From contig PFJA01000056.1 of the NCBI GenBank assembly GCA_002782905.1, forward strand, positions 4,866 through 11,191: a stretch of 6,326 bases of DNA. Direction: 5' to 3'. Below the pieces are notes generated by a model. It saw nothing but the letters and a program-made list of their open reading frames with translations. It searched no databases and was not told the DNA's origin. This document shows, piece by piece, positions 1 through 6,191 of the stretch (its first letter is position 1; every line of letters starts with the position of its first letter). Both the position numbers and the translations under genes were made by a program. This DNA is from Lysobacterales bacterium CG_4_10_14_3_um_filter_64_11 (GTDB taxonomy: Bacteria; Pseudomonadota; Gammaproteobacteria; Xanthomonadales; Xanthomonadaceae).

Positions 1-1
1 C

Positions 2-673
2 CTGACCGGCGATAGCGTGGCGTCGGTGCTGCCGGCTGGCGTCGATGTGGCGCTGTATGCGCAGCGCAGCGTGGTGGTGAAGCGGCTCAAGCCGCTGCCG
101 GTAGAAGCGATTGCGCGCGGCTATCTGATTGGATCGGGCTGGAAGGATTACCAGGCCAGCGGCCGCGTGTGCGGGATCGAACTGCCGGCCGGCCTGCGCC
201 AGGCCGAGCGTCTGGCGGAACCGATTTTCACACCATCGAGCAAGGCGGCGATCGGCAATCACGACGAAAACATCGGTTTCGATGCGATGGTGGCGCTGAT
301 CGGCGGTGCGCTGGCCGAGCAGGTGCGCGCCACCACCCTGGCGATCTACCGCTTCGCGGCGGCGTACGCGCAGCAACGCGGCATCCTGATCGCCGACACC
401 AAGCTGGAGTTCGGGCTCGATGGCGACGGCTCGCTGATGGTGATGGATGAAATGCTGACCCCGGATTCGTCACGGTTCTGGCCGGCACAAGATTATCGCG
501 TCGGAATCAGCCCGCCGAGCTACGACAAGCAATTCGTGCGCGATTATCTGGAAACGCTGGACTGGAACAAGACCGCGCCCGGCCCGCGCTTGCCCGCGGA
601 GGTGATCGAAGGCACTCGGCTGCGCTATGCCACGGCGTTGGCAAAGCTTACCGGTACGCCGCTGGTTGGGTGA
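2..673 (+). CDS. purC: SAICAR synthase (phosphoribosylaminoimidazole-succinocarboxamide synthase), 5' end missing
   Basis: This cytoplasmic enzyme of de novo purine synthesis joins CAIR and aspartate, using ATP, to make SAICAR. The frame is open from base 2, so 223 residues are visible and the N-terminus lies outside the window. Family motifs seen in order are RGYLIGSGWKDYQ, PIFTPSSKAA followed by GNHDENI, IADTKLEFG, MDEMLTPDSSRFW, and a C-terminal YDKQFVRDYLETLDW block. These are the ATP/CAIR-site blocks of the long (Ade1-like, about 300-residue) form, not the short E. coli form, so roughly 75-90 residues are missing. The in-frame GTG at base 17 is not the start, because conserved sequence continues upstream of it. 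The C-terminus closes with the usual LPAEVIEGTRLRY helix and a TGA stop. No neighbouring purine gene is visible, and no T-tract terminator follows; the REP-like hairpins downstream are the only structure there. Identification is firm. Confidence 0.96.
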   Translation: MTGDSVASVLPAGVDVALYAQRSVVVKRLKPLPVEAIARGYLIGSGWKDYQASGRVCGIELPAGLRQAERLAEPIFTPSSKAAIGNHDENIGFDAMVALIGGALAEQVRATTLAIYRFAAAYAQQRGILIADTKLEFGLDGDGSLMVMDEMLTPDSSRFWPAQDYRVGISPPSYDKQFVRDYLETLDWNKTAPGPRLPAEVIEGTRLRYATALAKLTGTPLVG

Positions 674-734
674 GTTGGCTGCTCTCGAGCGCGCATTCAT
701 GCACTCCGAACCTCGAGCCATTCCCCAGTGCCAT

Positions 735-764
735 CCCGGGTTACGGCCTGCGGCCTAACCCGGG
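735..764. repeat. REP-like hairpin, copy 1
   Basis: A 9-base perfect inverted repeat (cccgggtta at 735-743, taacccggg at 756-764) encloses a loop that can itself pair (ggcc at 745-748 with ggcc at 752-755). The element ends in a GGCTACCG tail at 763-770. It lies in the purC to Mpo1-like spacer and is oriented opposite to copy 2. The form matches the repetitive extragenic palindromes I know from xanthomonads and pseudomonads. Genome-wide copy number cannot be seen here. It may also stabilise or end the purC transcript. Confidence 0.7.
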
Positions 765-810
765 CTACCGCAGCGCACGCAAACTGGTACCGCTTCACAC
801 CGAACCCCCG

Positions 811-843
811 GTAGCCCGGGTTGAGGCGAAGCCGAAACCTGGG
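811..843. repeat. REP-like hairpin, copy 2, inverted relative to copy 1
   Basis: The element begins GTAGCCCGGGTT and folds with cccgggtt (815-822) against aacctggg (836-843), which needs one G-U pair. An inner ggc-gaa-gcc stem sits at 825-833. Its head (809-822) is a perfect 14-base inverted match to the tail of copy 1 (757-770). The two hairpins therefore form a head-to-head pair like a BIME. The spacer shows no other clear structure. Confidence 0.7.
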
Positions 844-923
844 GCGCATCGCGCCCGAGCCCCGGCCCCACGTCGCACCCAACCCCGGCCTCCATTACAC
901 TGGCCGGCAAGCCACTGCCGTGC

Positions 924-927
924 GGAG
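924..927 (+). promoter_or_regulatory. Ribosome binding site of the Mpo1-like gene
   Basis: GGAG lies seven bases before the ATG at 935. The frame is open back to 821, but this site, together with the conserved N-terminal family motif just after it, fixes 935 as the start. Confidence 0.75.
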
Positions 928-934
928 TTGCGCC

Positions 935-1429
935 ATGAACGACAGCATCAACGACAACACGCCCGTTCGCCCGATCGATCGCTGGCTCGGGAATTATTCC
1001 GGCGATCATCGCAACCGCGCCAACCAGCGCATCCATCTGGTGTGCGTGCCGGCCATCGTGTGGGCGGTAATCGCTGCGCTGTGGGCGATTCCGGTGCCGC
1101 CGTCGCTCGGCCAGCCGGGGCTGTGGGCCGGCATCGCGCTGGCACTGGCGCTGGGCTATTACTGGCGGCTGTCGCGGCCACTGGCACTGGGCCTGCTGCT
1201 GGCGTTCGTGTTGATGGGGCTGCTCTGCCACGTGCTGTACCAGCGCCTGAGCGGCAGCGGGCTGGCGATGCTCGCCGGCGTGGTATTCGTGGTCGCATGG
1301 ATCGGCCAGTTCATCGGCCATTACCTCGAAGGCAAACGACCGAGTTTTTTCACCGATCTGGTGTATCTGCTGATCGGGCCGCTGTGGACCCTGAGCAAAC
1401 TCTATCGCCGGCTCGGTTGGGCCTACTGA
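935..1429 (+). CDS. Mpo1-like (DUF962/YGL010w family) integral membrane protein
   Basis: The product is a 164-residue membrane protein. The N-terminal block carries H25, N30, H34 and P39 in an H-x4-N-x3-H-x4-P pattern. After it come about four hydrophobic segments (near residues 36-56, 62-79, 82-103 and 110-129) and a second block, WIGQFIGHYLEGKRP, with H129, E132 and P136. Both blocks mark the DUF962/Mpo1 family. Yeast Mpo1 is an Fe(II)-dependent dioxygenase that alpha-oxidises 2-hydroxy fatty acids from phytosphingosine breakdown, with histidines as metal ligands. The bacterial substrate is not known to me, so only the fold and a likely metal site can be claimed. It is probably transcribed alone: REP-like hairpins precede it and a strong terminator follows 17 bases after the stop. 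I see no convincing -35/-10 pair. Family assignment is firm and enzymatic role is inferred. Confidence 0.88.
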   Translation: MNDSINDNTPVRPIDRWLGNYSGDHRNRANQRIHLVCVPAIVWAVIAALWAIPVPPSLGQPGLWAGIALALALGYYWRLSRPLALGLLLAFVLMGLLCHVLYQRLSGSGLAMLAGVVFVVAWIGQFIGHYLEGKRPSFFTDLVYLLIGPLWTLSKLYRRLGWAY

Positions 1430-1446
1430 GCCGCTATGCCCGGCAA

Positions 1447-1474
1447 CAAAACCCCGCCTTGCGGCGGGGTTTTG
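1447..1474. terminator. Intrinsic terminator, probably bidirectional, between two convergent genes
   Basis: A perfect 12-base stem (caaaaccccgcc at 1447-1458, ggcggggttttg at 1463-1474) closes a four-base TTGC loop. The GC core is flanked by four As on the left and four Ts on the right, so it has a U-tract when read from either strand. It lies 17 bases after the Mpo1-like stop and 25 bases beyond the nirS stop on the other strand, and can serve both genes. Confidence 0.9.
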
Positions 1475-1499
1475 CCTGGTACCGCATCAACAACAGGCT

Positions 1500-3626
1500 T
1501 CAGTAAACGTCATCCTGCGTGTTATGCACATTGAACTTGCCGGTTGGCGTGACGATGCGCGGATCGTTGATCACCGCCTTGAGCTTGCGCGTCTTGTCGT
1601 CCACCACCACGATCGCCGATTGTTGATCCTTGCCGTTCCAGACCGAGAACCACACCTCGTCGCCAGCGGCGTTGTACTCGGGCTGCACCACGCGCTTGGC
1701 GCCTTCGCCGAGGTTCGCCCATTGCGCAATCGGCAACACGGTGTAGCCCTTGTCGAGGTGGTTGATATCGAACACGGCAATGCTCTGGCTGATCTTCGGA
1801 TCAGGATTCAGCGGCGAATCCACCCACAGGTTTGTCGATTTCGGGTGGGTTTTGACGAACAGCGAACCGCCGCCCTGGCCCTTGAGCACCTCGACCACCT
1901 TCCACGCATGGTCCTTGTGGTTCTCCGGGTCGGTCGCGATCAGGGTGATCTTTTCGTTGCCAAGCGCCGAAGTAACCCACACCGGCCCGAACTGCGGATG
2001 CACAAAGTTGGCACCACGCCCCGGATGCGGAATCTTGTCGACATCGATCAGAGCGGTCATCTTGCGCTCGCGCGAATCGACCACCGCGATCTTGTCGGAT
2101 TGATTGGCTGCGGTAAGGAAGTAACGCTTGGTCGAATCCCAACCACCATCGTGCAGGAAGCGCGCAGCATCGAGCGTGGTGATTTGCAAGTTGTCGATGT
2201 CGGCGTAATTGACCAACAGCACCCGCCCGGTTTCCTTGACGTTGACGATGAACTCCGGGTGCTCGTGGCTGGCGACGATGGCGGCCACGCGCGGCTCCGG
2301 GTGATACTCCTGAGAGTCGACGGTCATGCCACGGGTGGAAACGATCTTCCTGGGTTCCAACGTCGCACCATCCATGATGACGAACTGCGGCGGCCAGTAG
2401 GCACCGGCAATCGCGTAGGTGTCTTCGTAACCCTTGTACTTGGAGGTTTCGACCGAGCGTGCCTCCAAGCCAATCTTGATCTCGGCGACACGATCGGGCA
2501 TTTTCATCCACAGATCGATCAAATCGAGCCGGCCGTCGCGACCGATGGTGTAAATGTAGCGGCCCGAATCGGACATCCGCGAAATATGCACCGCGTAGCC
2601 GGTCTTGATGACGTTGATGATTTTTTTGCTGTCGCCATCGATCAATGCCACCTCGCCGCTGTCGCGCAGCGTCACCGCGAAGACGTTGTCGATGTTGTAG
2701 TCATTCATCTTCTTGGTCGGCCGCTGATCGACCGGAACCAGCACTTTCCAGGTCTCACGCATCTGCGGCATGCCCCACTCCGGCGGATTGGGCGGGTCGT
2801 GTTGCAGAAAACGCGCCATGATGTCGATCTGCTCGCTGGTCAGTTGCCCGGACGTGCCCCAATTGGGCATGCCGGCCGGTGAGCCGAAGTTGATCAGCGC
2901 CTTGAGGTAGTCGGTGCCTTTGGCGCGGGTGATGTCCGGGGTCAGCGGCTTGCCGGTAGCACCCTTGCGCAGCACGCCATGGCAGCCGGCGCAGCGTTCA
3001 AAAAAGATTTTGGTGGCCTGATCGAACTCCACCTTGCTCAGCGATGGCGCGGCGGGGTTGACCACCATCTCGACATCGCTCGATGCCAGCGTCGACGGCG
3101 CACCCTGATAGGTGCTCTGCGCACGCGGGGTGCCCGGATGCGATTCGCCCTGTGCCGGGTCGGAACTCACCGCCAGCCGCGAGCGAGCCGCCTTGACCTG
3201 CTTCTCGCTGACCGTGCCGCCGGGGTTGCCCCAGCTATTGAGAATGTAGGTGACGATATGCGCCACGTCGGCATCGGGAAGGTGGCTCATCGCCGGCATC
3301 ACATTGTTGTACTCGACGCCGTTGACCACCAGCTTGCCACTGAAACCCTTGAGGATGCCGGCGATCAAGTCATCCGCGTTGTTCTTGGCAATGAAATCCG
3401 AGCCGGCCAGTGGCGGAAAGGCGCCAGGCAGGCCGCTGCCGGTGGGTTGGTGGCAGGCTGCGCAATTGGCCAGAAAAGCGGCCTGCCCGGCTTCATCGGG
3501 GTGCTTGCCCGGGCGTTCGTTGGCATCCTGCGCCAGCGCGGTGCCGGCCAGGGCCATCAGCATCGCGGCGGCAAGCAGGTGTGGTGTGCGCAATGCCTTC
3601 GGGATGGTTCGCTCACGCTGTGTCAT
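1500..3626 (-). CDS. nirS: Cytochrome cd1 nitrite reductase (NO-forming) with an additional N-terminal cytochrome c domain
   Basis: This periplasmic enzyme of denitrification reduces nitrite to nitric oxide. The protein has 708 residues, against about 568 for the Pseudomonas aeruginosa precursor. Residues 1-32 are a Sec signal peptide ending ALA. Residues about 45-135 form an extra class I cytochrome c: C55-A-A-C58-H59, an FPPLAGSD motif, and probable Met110 ligand. From about 173 on it follows classical NirS: Tyr173-QGA (matching Tyr10), heme c site C212-A-G-C215-H216 with Met253, then the d1 propeller with proximal His347 and active-site His492 and His534. The heme c, Met and His sites are offset by exactly 165 from the P. 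aeruginosa numbers I recall (47, 50, 51, 88, 182, 327, 369). Both catalytic histidines are present, which argues against NirN or NirF. The start was chosen by GGAG seven bases upstream and the signal peptide behind it. It is divergent from the TonB receptor gene, and no other nir gene is nearby. Confidence 0.96.
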   Translation of the reverse strand: MTQRERTIPKALRTPHLLAAAMLMALAGTALAQDANERPGKHPDEAGQAAFLANCAACHQPTGSGLPGAFPPLAGSDFIAKNNADDLIAGILKGFSGKLVVNGVEYNNVMPAMSHLPDADVAHIVTYILNSWGNPGGTVSEKQVKAARSRLAVSSDPAQGESHPGTPRAQSTYQGAPSTLASSDVEMVVNPAAPSLSKVEFDQATKIFFERCAGCHGVLRKGATGKPLTPDITRAKGTDYLKALINFGSPAGMPNWGTSGQLTSEQIDIMARFLQHDPPNPPEWGMPQMRETWKVLVPVDQRPTKKMNDYNIDNVFAVTLRDSGEVALIDGDSKKIINVIKTGYAVHISRMSDSGRYIYTIGRDGRLDLIDLWMKMPDRVAEIKIGLEARSVETSKYKGYEDTYAIAGAYWPPQFVIMDGATLEPRKIVSTRGMTVDSQEYHPEPRVAAIVASHEHPEFIVNVKETGRVLLVNYADIDNLQITTLDAARFLHDGGWDSTKRYFLTAANQSDKIAVVDSRERKMTALIDVDKIPHPGRGANFVHPQFGPVWVTSALGNEKITLIATDPENHKDHAWKVVEVLKGQGGGSLFVKTHPKSTNLWVDSPLNPDPKISQSIAVFDINHLDKGYTVLPIAQWANLGEGAKRVVQPEYNAAGDEVWFSVWNGKDQQSAIVVVDDKTRKLKAVINDPRIVTPTGKFNVHNTQDDVY

Positions 3627-3633
3627 CGCGGTT

Positions 3634-3637
3634 CTCC
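3634..3637 (-). promoter_or_regulatory. Ribosome binding site of nirS
   Basis: On the minus strand GGAGAAC precedes ATG 3626 with a seven-base gap after GGAG. An in-frame ATG at 3683 would add 19 residues that look unlike a signal peptide, so this site decides for the inner start. Confidence 0.8.
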
Positions 3638-3712
3638 ATGGGTTGCAATCGGGCCCACGCATCGGCGCGCAGGCATCAAGCAATAGCTTCGATGCTTTGC
3701 CGATGGCGGGCC

Positions 3713-3726
3713 GTGACCTGGATCAA
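3713..3726. promoter_or_regulatory. FNR/DNR-type binding site, nirS-proximal
   Basis: GTGAC-CTGG-ATCAA on the plus strand (TTGAT-CCAG-GTCAC on minus) matches the FNR/ANR/DNR pattern TTGAY-N4-ATCAA at all positions but the first. The centre is about 93 bases before the nirS ATG. A weak -10-like TATTGC lies at 3685-3680 on minus, placing the site near -46, slightly off the ideal -41.5. The ATCAA half-site is perfect. Regulation of nirS by such activators is well established in other denitrifiers; here it is inferred from sequence. Confidence 0.55.
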
Positions 3727-3761
3727 GCCGAAGCCAGATTGCCACAATGTGCCGGCGAAAG

Positions 3762-3775
3762 CTGACCGCGATCAA
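3762..3775. promoter_or_regulatory. FNR/DNR-type binding site, receptor-proximal
   Basis: CTGAC-CGCG-ATCAA repeats the same pattern 49 bases from the first site. The two share TGACC, two variable bases, then GATCAA. The centre is about 65 bases before the receptor ATG. If it sat at -41.5, the -10 would fall at 3798-3803, which reads TAGCCT, only a weak match. It could serve the receptor gene, nirS, or both. Confidence 0.5.
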
Positions 3776-3833
3776 TTCCTGTTTACCGCGCGTCCCGTAG
3801 CCTGAGCGCAATCTTTGTTACGGAGCATCTGCG

Positions 3834-6062
3834 ATGTCCACACGAAAACGCGCCGCACTGATTGTCGTGGCACTGGCGCTGCCGCCGGTTGCCATCGCCG
3901 TCGATGCCGGCAGCGCCGCAGCAACGCCGGCCATTGCCCTGGATCGGATGGTGGTGGTGGCCAGCAAGGTGGCCGAACCGATCCAGCAAGTGGTCGGCAG
4001 CATCAGCGTCATCGAGCGCGGCGAGATCGAGCGCACGCTGAGCCAGGATATCCGCGACATGGTGCGCTACCAACCGGGTGTCAGCGTGGTTGCCGACCCC
4101 GGCCGCTTCGGCTTGCAGGGCTTCTCGATCCGTGGCCTTGATGGCAACCGGGTCGGCATGGTGGTGGACGACGTGCCGCTGCCCAAGGGCTTCGGCGTCG
4201 GCAGCTTTTCGCGGGCCGGCCGTGATTTGATTGATGTCGAGGCGATCGAGCAGGTCGAAATTCTGCGTGGCCCGGCATCGACCTTGTGGGGCAGCGATGC
4301 CCTTGCCGGCATCGTCAATTACCGCACCCGCGAACCCACTGATTTTCTCGCACGCGGGGACGGCCGCGGCGCATTTTACGGTGCCCGGGCCGGCTACTCG
4401 GGCCGCGATGACAGTGTGTTGGCCGGTGCCGGCTGGGCTGCCGAATCGGGGCCATGGCAAGCGATGGTGTCGTTGGCGCGGCGCGAAGGCAGCGAAAGCG
4501 AAAACTCCGCCGATGATCCACGGCGCCACGCCAATCCGGCCGACACCCTGCGCCAGAGCGCGCTGCTCAAGCTGATCCGCAATGCCGGCGCGCTTGGCCG
4601 CTGGCGGCTGACACTGGATCACAGCCGCAGCGCGGTCGATACCGACGTGCAATCGCTGGTCAATGGGCCGGGGCAATTCTCCAGCACCACCGCCTTGATC
4701 ACCGATGACCGCGCACGGCGCACCCGCATCAGTGCCGATGGCCGCATCGACACCCATTTGCCGTGGCTGGATTCGCTCACTGTGCTGGCCTACGGCCAGA
4801 ACGCCAACACCCGCCAGCATGCCGAACAGCATCGTCGCCCGGAAGGGCGTACCCGGTTTTTCTCGCTGCGCGTGCGCGACTTCGCTTACGACGAAGATGC
4901 ACGCGGATTCAAGCTGCTCGGCCAGCAACGCGGCGACTGGCTCGGCATCGCGCACTGGAACGTGGTCGGCGTGGAGTTCGCGCATACCCGTTATCGCGAC
5001 CTGCGCGACGGCTTTGAAACCAATCTCGATACCGGCGTCAGCAGCACAACGGTGATCGGTGAAAGGCTGCCGGTACGCGATTTCCCGAACTCCACCGGCA
5101 ACGAGCTGGGCGTGTTCTGGCAGGATGAAATGCGCTTGGGCGAACGCCTGGCGCTGATCCCGGCGCTGCGCTGGGAACGTTATCGGTTGAACGCGCATCC
5201 CGACGCGACCTACCGCGACGACAACCCGGATGGCGAGCCGGCCGACATCCGCGAATCGCGCCTCACCGCGCGGCTTGGCGCGCGCTGGAAAATCAACGCC
5301 CGCAGCAGCGTGTTCGTGCAGTATGCCGAGGGCTTTCGCGCGCCGCCGTTCGGCGACGTCAACGTCGGCTTCACCATTCCCGCGTTCAACTTTGTGGCGC
5401 GGCCCAACCCGAACCTTGAATCGGAAACCAGCAAGGGCTTTGAAGCCGGTTGGCGCTACGAGTCGCCCGAGCTGCGCGCCAGTCTGGCCGTGTTCAACAA
5501 CCGCTACCACAACCTGATCGAATCGCGCGCCAACCTGGGTACCGACCCGGAGTCGGGTGCGCTGATATTTCAATCGGTAAACCGCGACCGCGCGCGAATC
5601 CGTGGCATCGAGGGCAGCCTCGACGTTGCCCTGGAAACCTGGAGCGATGCGCTGGCCGGCTGGCGCCTGCGCAGCGCCGCCGCCTGGACCGAGGGCGACG
5701 ATACCCGTCGCAATCAGCCACTGAACACGGTGGACCCGGCCCGGCTGGTGCTCGGCATTGGTTACGACAGCCGCAACGGCCGGTTCGGCGGCGAACTGGT
5801 AGGCACCGGCGTGCAGCGCAAGACCGATGTCGACAGCAGCACCGCCGCTCTGTTCCGCAGCCCCGGCTATGGCCTGCTCGACCTGCTCGCGTGGTGGCGG
5901 CCAACCGACAGCGTGCGCATCAATGCCGGCGTGTTCAACCTGGCCGACCGCAAACATTGGGACTGGGCCAGCAGCCGCAAGCTGCTCGCCGATGCACCAG
6001 ACCTTGAGTTCTTCACCGGGGCGGGCCGCAATGCCTCGGTCACACTGTATGTGGAGTGGTGA
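3834..6062 (+). CDS. TonB-dependent outer-membrane receptor, heme/hemoglobin receptor type
   Basis: The 742-residue product is predicted to import heme or an iron complex across the outer membrane using TonB energy. A signal peptide spans residues 1-22 or slightly more (KRAALIVVALALPPVAIA). A TonB box, DRMVVVA, lies at 37-43. The plug domain, about 48-165, contains the FSIRGLDGNRVGMVVDDVP and VEQVEILRGPAS-type blocks (here IEQVEILRGPAST), followed by a 22-strand-type barrel ending in SVTLYVEW with a C-terminal Trp. FRAP at 501-504 and NPNL at 525-528 are the signature pair of heme/hemoglobin receptors (HemR, HmuR, PhuR type). Between them there is no histidine, although HemR-like proteins usually carry a heme-binding His there, so the ligand is less certain. 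GGAG at 3822-3825, eight bases before ATG, supports the start. It is divergent from nirS across a spacer with two FNR/DNR-like sites. The receptor fold is certain and the substrate is inferred. Confidence 0.93.
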   Translation: MSTRKRAALIVVALALPPVAIAVDAGSAAATPAIALDRMVVVASKVAEPIQQVVGSISVIERGEIERTLSQDIRDMVRYQPGVSVVADPGRFGLQGFSIRGLDGNRVGMVVDDVPLPKGFGVGSFSRAGRDLIDVEAIEQVEILRGPASTLWGSDALAGIVNYRTREPTDFLARGDGRGAFYGARAGYSGRDDSVLAGAGWAAESGPWQAMVSLARREGSESENSADDPRRHANPADTLRQSALLKLIRNAGALGRWRLTLDHSRSAVDTDVQSLVNGPGQFSSTTALITDDRARRTRISADGRIDTHLPWLDSLTVLAYGQNANTRQHAEQHRRPEGRTRFFSLRVRDFAYDEDARGFKLLGQQRGDWLGIAHWNVVGVEFAHTRYRDLRDGFETNLDTGVSSTTVIGERLPVRDFPNSTGNELGVFWQDEMRLGERLALIPALRWERYRLNAHPDATYRDDNPDGEPADIRESRLTARLGARWKINARSSVFVQYAEGFRAPPFGDVNVGFTIPAFNFVARPNPNLESETSKGFEAGWRYESPELRASLAVFNNRYHNLIESRANLGTDPESGALIFQSVNRDRARIRGIEGSLDVALETWSDALAGWRLRSAAAWTEGDDTRRNQPLNTVDPARLVLGIGYDSRNGRFGGELVGTGVQRKTDVDSSTAALFRSPGYGLLDLLAWWRPTDSVRINAGVFNLADRKHWDWASSRKLLADAPDLEFFTGAGRNASVTLYVEW

Positions 6063-6099
6063 GCCGGCCTGCCAGCGAACGATCTGGCGACAGACCTTC

Positions 6100-6148
6100 G
6101 CGCGCAGGCGCGCTCCCACCTCGAAGCCATGCTCTGCACCTATGGGAG
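6100..6148. repeat. REP-like inverted repeat in the convergent spacer
   Basis: A short hairpin (gcgcg 6100-6104 with cgcgc 6109-6113) is followed by CTCCCA at 6113-6118, which pairs with TGGGAG at 6143-6148. The TTCGCGCGCAGGCGCGCTCC core resembles the widespread GGGAGCGCGCC...GCGCGAA palindromes of pseudomonads and xanthomonads, a different family from the GTAGCCCGGG copies. It lies between the receptor and SirB-like stops and may act as a transcript end. No T-tract is present. Confidence 0.5.
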
Positions 6149-6191
6149 CCCTGACAGATCACGCCTGCGTCTGGCGCATCGCGTAACCTCG

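Noticed and set aside
17..19. GTG at 17 as a purC start
   Set aside because: The frame is open and family-like sequence continues to the left edge. A start here would remove the conserved N-terminal part.
683..718. Two CTCGAG palindromes after purC as a terminator
   Set aside because: The palindromes are short and separated by more than 20 bases, with no following T-tract.
670..1506. Open frame of 278 codons on the plus strand overlapping the Mpo1-like gene
   Set aside because: It runs through REP-like repeats and the terminator, is rich in Arg and Pro, and competes with the frame that carries the Mpo1 motifs.
1524..2882. Open frame of 452 codons on the plus strand
   Set aside because: It is antisense to the d1 propeller of nirS, with His/Arg/Asp-rich translation and no recognisable motif.
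1500..3626. NirN or NirF (d1 biosynthesis relatives) instead of NirS
   Set aside because: Both active-site histidines (492, 534), the proximal His347 and the Tyr173-QGA segment are all present, as in catalytic NirS.
3624..3683. Upstream ATG at 3683 as nirS start
   Set aside because: It would add 19 residues before the signal peptide and has no good ribosome binding site. The inner ATG at 3626 has GGAG at seven bases and begins a normal Sec signal.
2979..3686. Open frame of 235 codons on the plus strand
   Set aside because: It is antisense to the two cytochrome c domains of nirS and shows no family features.
3661..3833. Fur box in the divergent spacer
   Set aside because: No stretch resembling GATAATGATAATC was found, so iron control of the receptor is not supported by the visible sequence.
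3783..6119. Open frame of 778 codons on the minus strand
   Set aside because: It lies fully antisense to the TonB receptor gene, whose signal peptide, TonB box, plug and FRAP/NPNL motifs are unmistakable. The antisense translation shows no domain and is Ala/Gly/Arg-rich, as expected from high GC.
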